Source of the DNA: Uranotaenia lowii | Taxonomy: Eukaryota; Arthropoda; Insecta; Diptera; Culicidae | Direction of reading: 5' to 3' | DNA length: 64,000 bases | NCBI RefSeq assembly: GCF_029784155.1 | Contig: NC_073692.1 | Location: 159,183,582 to 159,247,581, forward strand | Part shown: one piece after another, positions 12,000-23,477 of the stretch | Numbering within the stretch: the first letter of the stretch is position 1 | Layout of the letters: every line of letters begins with the position of its first letter | Translations under genes and position numbers: made by a program | The notes under the pieces: generated by a model | What the model was told of the DNA's origin: nothing | Databases searched by the model: none | What the model saw: only the letters and a program-made list of their open reading frames with translations

Positions 12000-14080
12000 A
12001 AGCTATTTTAAAACTACGTTTACACATGTTAAAATCAAACAGATGGTATACAGAATTGAAACGTTCACAACATTTATCCAACGGGTCGAGACGTACATGT
12101 TCACACGTTGGAGAATATATGATGAATCAATTCGGCAGGTTAGGGTATCGAAAATTAAAGTTTGCTGCAACTCGGCTCGACGCTTTTCGAGTGTCGCTAA
12201 ATTCATCAGGCTGCATCTTTGTTCGTACGGTGGTAGTCGATGTGGATCATTCCAAGGAAGCTGTCGTAAAGCGTATCTAACGAAACTTCGCTGAACTCGT
12301 TCGAGGCGGTAAGATTGGGTGTTCTGAGAAGGAGCCCAAACCTGCACAGCGTACTCCATGATGCTACGCACTGAAGAGCAGTAGATGGCTTTAAGGGCAT
12401 AGATATCGTCAAAATCAGAAGTGTTTTGCGCAAAAATCCAAGAGCTGCGAAACCGTAACCGTAATTGCGTAAGCGCAATGTGCTCAGAAAATGTGAGTCG
12501 GCTATCCACTTTAACACCTAAATCAACAACAGAAATTAACCACTTTACATTTTTTTGCGTTCGCCGCCATTCCATTTGAGTGGCACCATTCCTCTAGTTT
12601 GGCGATGTCAGTTTGTAGGGCGAGGCAATCAAATTCGCTAATCACTTTCCTATAGAGTATCAGATCGTCGGCATACATAAGCATGTCAGATTGAAGCGTT
12701 GCACACAAGTCATTTACAAAAATAATAAATAATAAAGGTCCAAGGTGACTACCTTGCGGTACTCCAGACGGCATGTCAAATTTCCTCGAGCGTGAATTTT
12801 TTATTTTTGTGTACGCCTGACGGTTAGCAAGGTACGACGCAGTCCATTCAAGCGACCAGGATGGAAAGCCAAGACTATCCATCTTTGCAATCAATATTTT
12901 GTGCGGGACCCGGTCAAAAGCCTTCGCAAAGTCGATGTAAACCGAATCTACTTGACATCCTTTTTCCAAATTGTTGTTCAGCGAGCTCACGTAGCACATT
13001 AAGTTGGTGACAGTTGACCTTTTTTTAACGAAACCATGTTGCGAATCAGCGATGAAGGGTTTGATGGCAGCATACATACGTTCATGCATCAAAACTTCGA
13101 AGATTTTGGAAATTACACAGAGTATCGAAATCGGTCTGTAGTTTTCTACACAATGTGCGTTTCCTGATTTGTAAATCGGAGTGATAGCCGCAATACGCCA
13201 GGCGTTAGGAAATGTCCTTTCTCTGAGTGAGCGATTAAACAGGTGACAAATCGGTGCAGCTAGAGATGCAGCGCAATTTTTTAGTACTGATGGAGGTATA
13301 TCGTCTGGCCCAGTACCTTTAGATGGGTCGACTGTCGATAATCTTTCGAAAACTTCCTGTTCAGTGAAGGATGGCATAGGTAAGTTGACATCGTGAGATT
13401 GTATAGAGGCTAGATAGTTGCTATCTGTTTCATAGTCGGCGAAACTAAAAGCGCTTTGAAAAAAGTCAGCAAACATATTCGTAGATTCCGTCTAGTTACT
13501 TGCAGCTACGCCATTAAAACTGATGTCCACAGGAATAGTTGCATGTCTTCTCTTGCTTTTGAAGTGTTTCCAAAACGACGAAGGATCGCGTTTCAGGTTC
13601 TGTTGAAGGCGGCTGATGTGTTGACGATAAAGATTGTCGTTCAGTTCTTTAAAATCTCGTTCCAAAGACCTCAAACGGCGTCTTTGATCTTCGGTACGAT
13701 TCTTAGTATAACACTTGCGGATCTTACGAAGCTGGTTCCGTAATCGTCTGAGATCAGAGTTCCACCATGCGTGTTTAAATGACTGGGGTCTCGGAGAGCT
13801 CTTCAAAGGAACGTATTGTTTCAAAACGGAGTGGAGTTTTCTGTAGAATGCATCGACTGCAACATTGACGTTGTCGTTGCACCGATGAATTCCCAGTTTG
13901 TGGAGTCAAACGCAGCAGCAATCAGGTCGAAGTTACATTTACAGCAGTCTAAGACGAAGTCGAATCTTCCTGTGCAATCGGTCGGCGAAGAATTGGAGTG
14001 AACTTCCACGCATAATACGTACGGCTTGTGATGACGGTCGGTAGGAATAATCGAGACCGGAGATTCGAACATGATCACAT
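12000..14080 (-). mobile_element. 5'-truncated LINE (CR1/Jockey-type) nested in the DNA transposon
   Basis: Minus-strand LINE that begins just before the endonuclease/RT linker and continues through the RT to a C-terminal region. The 5' truncation lies near 14080-14090. The 3' end lies near 12000, but no poly-A tail or target duplication is evident. Its position between the two halves of the TA-flanked element shows it inserted later than that element. Confidence 0.75.
12003..14078 (-). pseudogene. LINE endonuclease-end and reverse transcriptase pseudogene
   Basis: From 14078 down: the end of the endonuclease domain (TDRHHKPYVL) and linker, a basic linker with WWNSDLRRLRNQ and DPSSFWKHFKSKRR (13824-13495), then RT at 13476-12523 with DPSKGTGPDDIPP, ENYRPISILCVISKIFE, IDFAKAFDRVPH, SGVPQGSHLGPLLF and the active site YADDL. 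The C-terminal part (12575-12003) holds GVKVDSRLTFSEHI and a cysteine-poor tail. The linker and RT share one frame, broken by a stop at 13492. Frame changes near 13825 and 12550 and the missing 5' half make it dead. The RT is the best preserved LINE domain in the window. Clade assignment between CR1 and Jockey is uncertain. Confidence 0.8.
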
Positions 14081-14189
14081 TACCATCTAAAAAACATATG
14101 GGAGCAAAAAGTCATTTTTTGCAGCGGTCTATTGTACAGTTTCTGAGCTAAGAAAGAGTTAGCTGGCTCAGAGACGAAATCAGCAAACT

Positions 14190-14198
14190 GGGGGGGAG
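14190..14198 (+). other. Polypurine tract of the BEL/Pao remnant
   Basis: GGGGGGGAG lies immediately before the TG that opens the LTR. This is the expected primer for plus-strand DNA synthesis. Confidence 0.65.
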
Positions 14199-14732
14199 TG
14201 TTACTGAACAGGCAGCACTGAATGCACTCAAGTTGATGACAGTTTTTGAACAGGGAAAAGAGCGAGAGAAAAGAGAGCGGTTTATTCGGCGGGAAAGCCG
14301 TAAGACGAAAATAAACAATAACAAAACCACAATAAATTCGCGTTAGGTGTGAAGTTGTTTGGAGCAGAAGAATCTACTTTTGTAAAGATTCGTCCTAAAA
14401 GAACGAGCTTAGGCTTAAAGTGCGAACTAGTTGCAATAGTACGGAAGTTAAGTGAGGTCGCTTGAGCAAAGGTAGGAGTATTATTAGTGTTCTAAGTGCG
14501 GTTTGAATAATTTAGAACCTCTTAATTTAGGGCAATATTGCGGATACGCGCTGGTTTAGGAGACACCCTAACTAAGTACAACCAGTTGAGTAGAGGTGAG
14601 AATTTCATTGAGAAATGATAAAAACGTCCACATTATGTTTCTGTTGTAGGTTTTTAAAACTCGCCGAACTTCGAACGAATAAAGGAGTGTTCGGAAACAA
14701 CTTTTCCTCTGCTACGCGCCACGCAAGTAACA
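14199..14732 (+). repeat. 3' LTR of the BEL/Pao remnant (534 bp)
   Basis: Begins TGTTACT and ends AGTAACA, a perfect 7-bp terminal inverted repeat. The start follows a polypurine tract, and a polyadenylation signal AATAAA lies at 14678-14683. The 5' LTR survives only as an 11-bp stub at 8159. Confidence 0.75.
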
Positions 14733-16097
14733 AAAATAATAAGCATTTTTAATTGATTTGGACAACTTTGGCGTCCTAAATTCAAATCTTTTGTCAGAAC
14801 TGTCTATCTCCTCTAGTTTTGGTGGTATGGGCTTCATAAGTTTAAAAATAAATCAGGTTTGAATTGAATCAATCATTGATCACTAATGAACGAACAAACC
14901 TACATAAAAGATAACTCTGATTTTGAGTTTGATTATTCTCCTCGATCCAATCAAACAATAATCTATAGCCTAGATATTCTGATCTAAGCGATACAGTTAT
15001 CTAAAAACCTAAGTTCTAATATTTTATGAAATTTGAAAATTTACAGAATAGTGGAAAGTGAACAAAAAATTGAATGGGAACTTATGGAAAGTCGATTAGC
15101 TGATTGAAAGAAATGTTTTCTAAATTTTTGTATTGTATGTAATACAGTTTTTTTTATAAAAAAAAGCGCGAAATTTTCTCAAAAGATTTTCCATTTACTT
15201 TCAAATGTTATTTAACCCTTAAATGCATCACTTTTTATCAAAATGAGAAAAGCAGTTCCTGATTAAAAAGATTTGAAGTCGTTAATCATAGTATTATAAA
15301 GGTTATGGCCCATAAAAGATCAAAAATAAGTTTTGAAATTATATGTGTTAGGATGTGTTACCATTATTTGAACACTAAAAAATACATTCGAAATCTTCAT
15401 GATCAAAATTTTAAATTTATTTAAAAACAATTTTGCAAATTTCTTCCAAACCTCGTAAATTAGGTGTAAGAAGGTGTTTGTGATTGATTTTGATGAATAA
15501 AATTTTTCAGAGCTTACAAATCTGGACAAATTACTGAAATTTTAAAAAAAAACTTTTTTCAAAAATATTTATAAAATTGATTTTTGCATTTTTTTTTCAC
15601 ATACTCTGATCGATATTTCACACATACGGCGTAATTAAATACCATGAGCTAAGTTCTTCAAATTTCTAGAATATTTTTTGTGAATATGTTCTTCAAAAAT
15701 ATTCATGCGTTTCCAAGATATTTGCATTTTGATGAATGTTTTTTAAACAACACTTTGCATTTAAAGGTCAAAAATCAAAAGCAGATAGAAAAAAATGAAT
15801 TGCATATTTGGATTTCGGGCACCCAAATTAATAAAACTTAGCTCTCAAATGATTTGCTCCTCGAAAAAATGTGAGTTTTTTGGCTTTATGTAGTTTTCGA
15901 AACCCTTTTGAATGTGAAGTTTAGAAGAACAAAAAAACACAATAAAATAAAGGCTGAAATCAGGTTTTTGAAAAATAATTCATGTAAGCATAAAAGTAGT
16001 TATAGCCTAAACGTTTTTCTAGAATCAAAGTTACTAGTAATAAAGTAATAGATTCAAAGTTTGAGATATGTTTTCCTTTTTCTATTGACTCGTGAGA
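14733..16097. other. AT-rich DNA, nothing recognised
   Basis: Long AT-rich stretch. Open frames are short and biased to F, K, N and I. No supported gene or terminal repeats were seen. Confidence 0.5.
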
Positions 16098-16480
16098 AAG
16101 GGTGCCGAAATCTCAGAAAAATCCTTAATTTCAAAGAATTTGGAGCAAATTTTCATCATAGAATCTGTGTCACAGAACACAGAATGTTGAAAACACTCAC
16201 AGATTTCACAATTTTTTTATATTTTGTATGTTTTTCAAAAAATTATAAATATTTTGTAAACATAATTTTTGAACTCCTTACTTTGTTTCTGAAAACCTTG
16301 CTTAGATTGGTAATGTTTATTGATTTTCATGAGTAAATGTAATAAAGACTCATTTCTACAGGAATTTTCAAATAAACGGATGCTGATCCAATCCCAAAAA
16401 ACCATCACAGAATTTCTGGGTGAAATCACAGAAAGTCAGATTTTTTTTTGCAAAATCACAGAATTATATTTGGCAACCTT
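16098..16480. mobile_element. Small inverted-repeat element, family AAGGTTGCCGAAA, copy 1
   Basis: A 383-bp non-coding element with ends AAGGGTGCCGAAA and TTTGGCAACCTT in inverted orientation. Its interior shares blocks such as ATAGAATCTGTGTC and AATCACAGAAAGTC with the element at 62479-63471. The class is uncertain (MITE-like). Confidence 0.65.
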
Positions 16481-17263
16481 GCTCATGAGTAGTAAACAAC
16501 TGTCAACCTGGGGGAGGAAGACTGAATAAAAAATGAAAAAAATCTTTCAAACGTCAAATTTCTCTCATCAATCTACCGACCAGTGCGAAGGTTCAAAATC
16601 TTACTTTCTTGTTTAGTGAATTTCAATGAAACTTGTTTGATGCTGAAAAGCACTTGTTTTGCATGAAACAATGATTTAATTAGGTTATGTTTGCTCTGGT
16701 AAATTTTTGGAATGATCAGGCGTATTGAGTCGCTCAAATTTCGTTGAAGTTTTTGAAGCTGATGAATAAAAATTGTTTGATTAATGGTTGTTATAAAAAT
16801 AGCTTAAATAACAGATTTAGATTTTGGGTAGTTCCCATTGAGCGAACCAAATTTTTATATAGTTTAAAGTTTACGATTACAAATATTTTCAACAATTGCT
16901 GAAAACGATACAGCAAATTTCAGTCTTCCTCCCTCAGCTGTCAACTAGCTACTAGCTTATTGGTGTTTTAATCTAGTATTTAATGAAGGATTTTTGAAGT
17001 TTAAATGGTTTGAACTTTAGTTTCATTTTCTAAAAGCAATCTTCATTCGAAAGACGAGTAAGGGTTTATTATTGTCTAGATTTGAGTTTCAATACCAAAG
17101 GGTTGTAAAACTGCAATTCGAAACTTATAAATAAAAATCAGTTAAAATTTTAGAACTCGTATAGTGTCGTTGAAAGAATTATTTTGGCGTAGAATGATAA
17201 AAGTTTAAATTCTGCCGGAAGCGAACCCATTTTTGAACGTGTTTATAAACACTTATTTAAAAA
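16481..17263. other. AT-rich DNA, nothing recognised
   Basis: Non-coding AT-rich DNA with no feature I can support. Confidence 0.45.
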
Positions 17264-18830
17264 CTAGCTGATTTTACCCGGCCTTGCTCGGGTTCACAAA
17301 AGATATTAATCAAAATGAGTCGTTTGATTTTTCGAAATAATGGAAGCTTTATATTCATCATTTTAAGAAATTGGTCCCATGTTTGGCCACGTAAGTTTTG
17401 TAAGTCTTTTAAAAGTTTTGATTGAGATTATTCACTGTGTTTATCGACTTCATTTTTTTAAAAGAAGCTTATAGTTTTAACGATTATGAATTGAATTTCA
17501 AAATAATTTCCTTCTTCTCTATCACAAAAAACTTTAATCTCTTTTGGAGACTATCCCACTTTTCAAAATGGATGATCTCCCTGTACAATGGTATATTTAA
17601 GTTTCATTTAATTAAAAATTTCTAAAAACTTTTCCGAACCTTGTTGAACCATGTTTAAGACTCATTTGGCATGTTTTCAATTGTTTGTTTGCTTTTTTCG
17701 CTTTTTCAATTTAACACTGTTTTTCTTAAATGTTGAAAGTTGCACTAAAAGTTTTCTTGGAGTTATCGAAAAGAAATCATATCTGAACCGAAATAACCAT
17801 TTAAATGTTATGGAAATGGTCTTATTTGAGTTCCATTAATTATTTTGAAGAGTGATCGATGTTATAATTCTTTGAAATCATTTGTTTGAACCCGCAGCAC
17901 CAAACGGTTTTTTTTTCAAAATTGGATGGTAGAATTGAACACATTGATGACCAAAAATAAATCAAAAAGTATAAATAAATTGGCCAATGAAATAGGATTG
18001 TATAAAACTAAAAACCTCAGATTGTATTATCTAATCAATTTTCTAAACCCCCATTTAGATTCCCCGGCGGCTATCAAAGCGTTGAAATTGCAGCCTTCAA
18101 CATATATGTAACTCTGAATCTAATGATATTTTCTTTCTCTATAAGGAATCCTAAAAATTTGAAAATGGTTGGTTAAAAGCTGGAATTTATGAAAATCGGT
18201 TCATTAGTTTTTCAGCATTCAGTCTAAATAGTTATTCAGCTGAAGAAGCCAATTCACTGTTTACTGTTCAGTTCACTGTATATCCTTGTAAACTCTCAAA
18301 GCCCCCCAGCGGGCGGTAGGCAGCACATTGAAAATCACTTCAATTTTAGTCAATATATTCTTTACAGGATAGTTGTATTTTTCAATACATAATGTAGGCT
18401 CATTATTGCATCCAAATATCTCGTACCGGTACCACGTGTTTTGAACAGTAGAAGGAAAAAACACCCGCCAAAATTTTACCTTTCAAATCGTTGATGCTCA
18501 GCAAGCTTTGATTTGCTTTCCAGTCCATGTGAACTCTTGATGGTCGTTTCTAATGCCCGGCCCATGGTGATGGCGAAAACAACCCCGCCAAAGGGAAAAA
18601 TTGGTTCTGAAAAATGGGTGCCATGACTTTTGGTTTGTGGGAAAAAAACGAAAGTTCTATGGGAGGGTCCCTTTTCTCAGGTGGGAGGGGCTCGAAACTA
18701 ATACTAAAACCTTCCCATGGTCCAAACACATAACTGTACCAAATTTCAGGCTGATCGGTTAAGCGGTGTGGATTTGTATAAGGTGCATACAAACATATAT
18801 AGTCCAACTCATCTTTATATATTAGATACA
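17264..18830 (+). repeat. Dispersed repeat with CCCGGCCTTGCTCGGGT head and AAATTTCAGGC tail
   Basis: Head CTAGCTGATTTTACCCGG followed by an imperfect palindrome CCCGGCCTTGCTCGGG. The tail contains a GGGAGGG/CCC block, CCAAATTTCAGGCTGATCGG and CATACAAACATATATAG, and ends about 18830. A second head lies at 40291 and a related tail at 7780-8042. I recognise the layout as a recurrent arthropod repeat but cannot name its class. The interior holds no conserved protein, and it may be composite. Confidence 0.5.
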
Positions 18831-20299
18831 TTTTGGGATCAAGTTGTCTTCGCTACTGTAGGAAATTCATTTCTGAACTGAAAATTTAACTTAGAAATAA
18901 TAAAGGCCTAAACCCCCTACCCCTCCTTCGTTCACTCGGCCTTGTCGATGATGCATGGATACAAGGACCAAAACCATAAAAAAATTTGTACTATAATTTT
19001 AGGATTTGAATAACATTCTGGAACATTTTTGTTGCGTTTCAATGCAAGCGAGGGATTTGATTCACTACATTTTGGTATTCCATAATTTATGATGGCGAAG
19101 ATAAGGGAACTAAGCTCTTCCAGTTTGATCAAGTACTTGAAATTAACACCGTCTTTTCTAGTCAACAGCTGCTTAATCCCCCACCTCGCTAAATTCCCTT
19201 TAAACTTCCCCACCTTAGCCTTTTTCGGCATTTAACTTGGTCTCAGCTGCGGCTCCTCTTCCATTGCGTTTGTTCTTGCCAGCGAGTTCTTTCTCCCTCG
19301 ATCCCCAAAGGTCAGCTCAAAATAGCGGCGTGGGATAGCTTGGGAAATTTGCGGGCCCGCGACAAGCCGACAAAATGAAAGTAAAACCGAAAGCAATTTT
19401 ACGCACCATTTATCCACTTGGTTGAGGCCATTTAACGGGAACACGTGGCAACATTCTCCTTACCCCCTGGCGCCTTCTTGGCCCCGCCATTTCGCTTCCA
19501 ACTTCTTCTACTTGTTCTACAGATTTCTAACAGATAAGATAAAATGGGCCCCCACTCTTAAGAACTCGCGAACACCCGACGATGATCAAAGAAGCTTCCA
19601 TTCTACCGTCCAACAGTACAAAGTAGGTACCTACTCTCTTTGGCTGAACAATAACAAAAACAAAAGCAACAACATCAACATCAACAGCATCCAGAACCAA
19701 GGCTGAACTTTGAAACGATAGCTTTTACAACCTTTTGGCAATATTTTATAAGCAGCCGTCTTTTTGAGTGGTTTGTCGGAGGTCGGAGTAAGCTTCCTTG
19801 TTAACTTGGGAAGAGAAGCATTCTTGGGATGATTCATTTTCATCATTTGTTTTTTTTTTTAAATAAGCATACATTTTTAAACCTATCATGAGTTTATGAG
19901 TGTCGCATTTAACCACACACTTCTGATGAATACTAAAATAGAAATAAATTATTAATTTATTGAACCATTCCCATGTTCCCTTTGCAGGAAGAATGATTAA
20001 TCGCCAATGAAAGCTTATCCAAATGTAAACACCTGGGCTTTGCGCCTTCCGAAAAGTAATTAAATGATTTTAAAAGATTGACTGATTTATAGCGAAAAGA
20101 TTGTGCCAAAAATCAATGACATCCTTTCCTGAAGTGATAGATTTGCATGCCGTAAATCACTTTGAATAAGCTTAGAAGATTCGAAGAACTTAGTTTGGTG
20201 TAGTTCCGGGTTTTTTTATGTATTCATAAGAATACAATCTTCATGTATCGAAAGAAATAAGTAAGTTTAGATATATGCGGAAATTTTATTGAATTCCTT
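18831..20299. other. Partly GC-richer unique-looking DNA, no gene identified
   Basis: The section 19230-19850 is richer in GC and free of transposon signatures. No open frame has a recognisable domain or convincing splice sites. It is probably unique host non-coding DNA. Confidence 0.35.
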
Positions 20300-20402
20300 C
20301 CACCATAAAAAGAGTACATTTCTTAAAATTTCACAAAAAGAAGAGTACGCTTATTTTTCGATCGAAAAAGAGTACATATACTCTTAAAAGAGTACGTATG
20401 GT
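20300..20402. repeat. Short repeat built on AGAGTAC motifs, copy 1
   Basis: AGAGTAC-type motifs occur five times in about 95 bp, the last ones forming an inverted pair (GTACATATACTC, then AGAGTACGTATG). A close copy lies at 43784-43882, sharing AAGAGTACATTTCTTAAAAT. Confidence 0.65.
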
Positions 20403-23400
20403 ATTCCAATACTATTCATCACGAGCTTTTATCTTGGAACCGAAGTTTCTAACCTTCAAATTCAAGATATGATCTATTAACGTCCAAATCTTTTGTAATC
20501 TCTTATCTTTTATGTTATTTGATGATCAATATTCAATCTCAAGGTAGTTGGCGTAGAAAACAAAGCTGCTATCCACTACGATGAGCCTTGCTGGCTACAT
20601 AGACAATAGTTTTACATTGGTTCCAAATACAAACAAAAATAAAAAAAAACTTATGGGTGAATTCTTATAAATAAGGGAACAAACTTAAGCTTTAGTTTGG
20701 AATTAATTTTTCTGGCTGAACAAATTTTTCTAAAATCGGTATGAAATTGCTATGTTCCGCTCCCAATCGGTATTCAGTATGAACCTATTCTTGGTCGAAA
20801 ATTTCTCAAAACCAAAAAAATTATACTGAGTCGATTTGGGGTCAGTTTTGAATTTCTTAAACCCTGGGCCTTGGGTCTTACCAGTTCCGTTTTAGTTCAA
20901 AACTCATCCATCATTTTTGCAGATTTTTTAAGTATCGTTTAAATGAGAAAATTTGAACTTTTAGGTTTGTATGGGAAAATTGAAAATATTGTACTAAAAA
21001 ACATAATTTGTTATTCTTCTGTGGAACCAAGCCTGGTAATGAGATATGTGCCAATTTATTATTTCTCTAAAGGAAATTTTTCGCTGAACAACTTTTTCGA
21101 AGAACGTAACTTCGTATCTTTTTTGGCAAAAAAGTAATTCGCTGTTGACCAGGGGAATGTCTTCAGGCATTAAGAACAATAAATAAAAAGAAGTCATGCA
21201 ATACTTTGTGAGGCCCCAGCAGTGATGTGAATTGAGCTTATTGTTTTTCAATTCCAAAAGACATACCCATGTTAAACAGCTTAAAACTCCTTTGCTTAAT
21301 AAGATACGAAGTTACGGCCAAAGTTACTCAGAGGAAAATTTCCTTTGGAGAATTTATAAATTGAGGGGGGGGAGCTCAGGGGGAGGGGGCGAGTAAAAAA
21401 AGTATTAATATTACATTAATCATACTACCTTAATACCTAAAAATCTATGAAAAGTAATCAAAACCAGAAAATCGGAATGAAAACTTCAAATATAACAACT
21501 AAAGGGGCCCCATGACGTAATATGTAGAATAGTATTTCTCCTATATAAATTAAGCGGTCCCCCTAGAGTAAGCAGTGAAGAAGTTCTCCCGCATTTTTAG
21601 AGCTCATAACATTAAAAATTTGGTATTGAATTTCAACATTTTCAACCCAAAATTTGGAACAAAAATATGTAAACCAAAATAAAAAAAAAAAATAAGAAGA
21701 ATATCTGGAAAAATACCTTAAATTTTCATTGTTTTTATCGAAACATGTCAATCAAGATATTCTGTCAGGATCTCCTCATTTTCATTCCTCATTCCCTATT
21801 TTTGAAAACAAAATCTATAAAAAAAACTGTAGTTGCTTAAATTTCACCAATCGACAGTACTGAGATTCTTTATTGAATTTCCATCCAAATTTCCGTCTGA
21901 GGTTTCAATTTCGTATTTAAACATTTTCAGCTGGTTGAACCAAAATTTTACCATCCACTTAATTAAATATTCCGAACTCAGCATATCAATTTGTAAATGA
22001 TCATTCTCAAATTATTATTAAAATGATCTCATAGTTGTGTAGCTAATATCATTGAGTGATTCTCTTTGCATGAATATGTTTTTTTTATTTATTTTTTGTT
22101 CAGATTCAATTCATTGAGATTTTCAAGTCTTGTGTTGTTTCTTCAATTATTGAAGTTCAGTTTCATGGTTTTCTGAATTTTGAGAACCCTGGATCTTTGT
22201 TTTAGGTTCTAAACTCATTTGCATTTCTGATCTGACTTTTTTCAATGATAACTGATTCTGTATTATAAACATTTAATCTTTATTCTGATATTTTTTTCAA
22301 ACGATCATTTTTTCACTTCCACCCTTTTGGTTTTGGGGGCATTAAATGAAACTTTTGTCACATTTAGAATAACAATTTGATTTTTTTTTTATCTGATGAG
22401 AATTATATTCATAAACATCTCATGAAATCGCTTTTTTGTGTTTTAAAGATATAAAATTGAAATACACATTTGGTCCTATTTCTGCTTTGGCTCTGATTGT
22501 AACTTTAAATCTCAATTTTTTATATTTAATTCATATTTGATTTCAAATAATGATTTAGATTTGAGACGCTGAAGTGTGGTTCTGAAAATAACCTTTTTAA
22601 AAGTGTTGAATTTTTTATCTCTTATATCTGTATCTCTATGGAATTTGTATTTAATTATTTTGTTTTTTTTTTTTGAATTTTGTATTCTATGTTTCAAATC
22701 TTCATAATACTCTCCATTTGTCATAAAGTGAAAATTTCTCGATGAAGCACAAACCAGACGATCAATGATGAAATGAAAAACATTTAAAATATCTATCCGG
22801 CCATTTCTCTAAATCAGGAAATTTTAGTTGGTGATTGGGGTTTTGAAAAAAAGTGAGAATTAAATTCTGCATTTGGAAGCTCAAATCAGAGCTTTCATTT
22901 TTGAGAAATTTTTTAACTCTTCCGCAATGTTTGCAAGTGAATTTTATTTGAAGATTTCAGAAACAATGGCGATTAGAAGACAATATATTGAACTCATCTC
23001 CAGTTCTGTTATTCGTTTAAAATGTTTAGAATTCTCTGGGATTGCATTTGAAAAAAAAAACGAATCAAAGAGGCCCCCCGATGGCTTAATCCAGCCCTGA
23101 GGCTCGGTTTCATAGAAGAAACAAAAAGATGATGATTTTCAGTACGGAATATTCAATTTTTTTTTCATACAAACCTCAAAGTTAAAATTTACTCGTGTAA
23201 ACGTTACTTTTATATTCTGCAAAATATCATGGATGAGTTTTGAACCAAAAGGAAGCTTTTTAGACCCCAGGGTTTTATAAATTCAAAAATGATCCCAAAT
23301 CGACTCAGTCTAATGTAGCATCGCTGATTTGATGTTCTAAAGCGGTTTATGGATGATGAAAAAATCACGTACACGGACAAACTGAGTGTATGAGTGTATG

Positions 23401-23477
23401 CTTGGAATATGTGTAGAACAAATTCAACTAAATATGACACCAAGCAAATAAACAATATACCTACACTATATACATAA
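20403..23477. other. AT-rich DNA with one hAT-like terminus
   Basis: Mostly AT-rich non-coding DNA. At 23072-23099 a sequence ending TTAATCCAGCCCTG resembles the right terminus of some hAT elements (CAGGGCTGGATTAA when reversed), but I found no matching left end. G-rich runs lie at 21364-21391. Confidence 0.4.

Larger units (their letters stand above)
11112..14134. mobile_element. TA-flanked inverted-repeat DNA transposon, non-coding, carrying a LINE
   Basis: The left end CAGTAGACCGCTGCAA (11112-11127) pairs with the right end TTGCAGCGGTCTATTG (14119-14134), 15 of 16 positions in inverted orientation. Both ends are flanked by TA (11110-11111 and 14135-14136), the target duplication of Tc1/mariner and pogo-type elements. 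Apart from the LINE at about 12000-14080, about 940 bp remains and has no transposase, so this is a non-autonomous element. The interior at 11480-11720 has a diverged inverted relative at 7100-7460. Confidence 0.75.
8159..14732 (+). mobile_element. BEL/Pao LTR retrotransposon remnant with nested insertions
   Basis: Parts in order: an 11-bp stub identical to the start of the 3' LTR (8159-8169), a PHD-finger and gag region, an aspartic protease, a large internal deletion removing reverse transcriptase and RNase H, an integrase fragment, a later DNA transposon (11112-14134) with a LINE inside it, a short piece of 3' internal sequence, a polypurine tract and a complete 3' LTR (14199-14732). With the insertions removed the parts are collinear, so this is one element. 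No matching target duplication was found at 8158/14733. Confidence 0.75.

Noticed and set aside
23072..23099. Right terminus of a hAT element (CAGGGCTGGATTAA when reversed)
   Set aside because: No left partner or target duplication was found, so no element was called.
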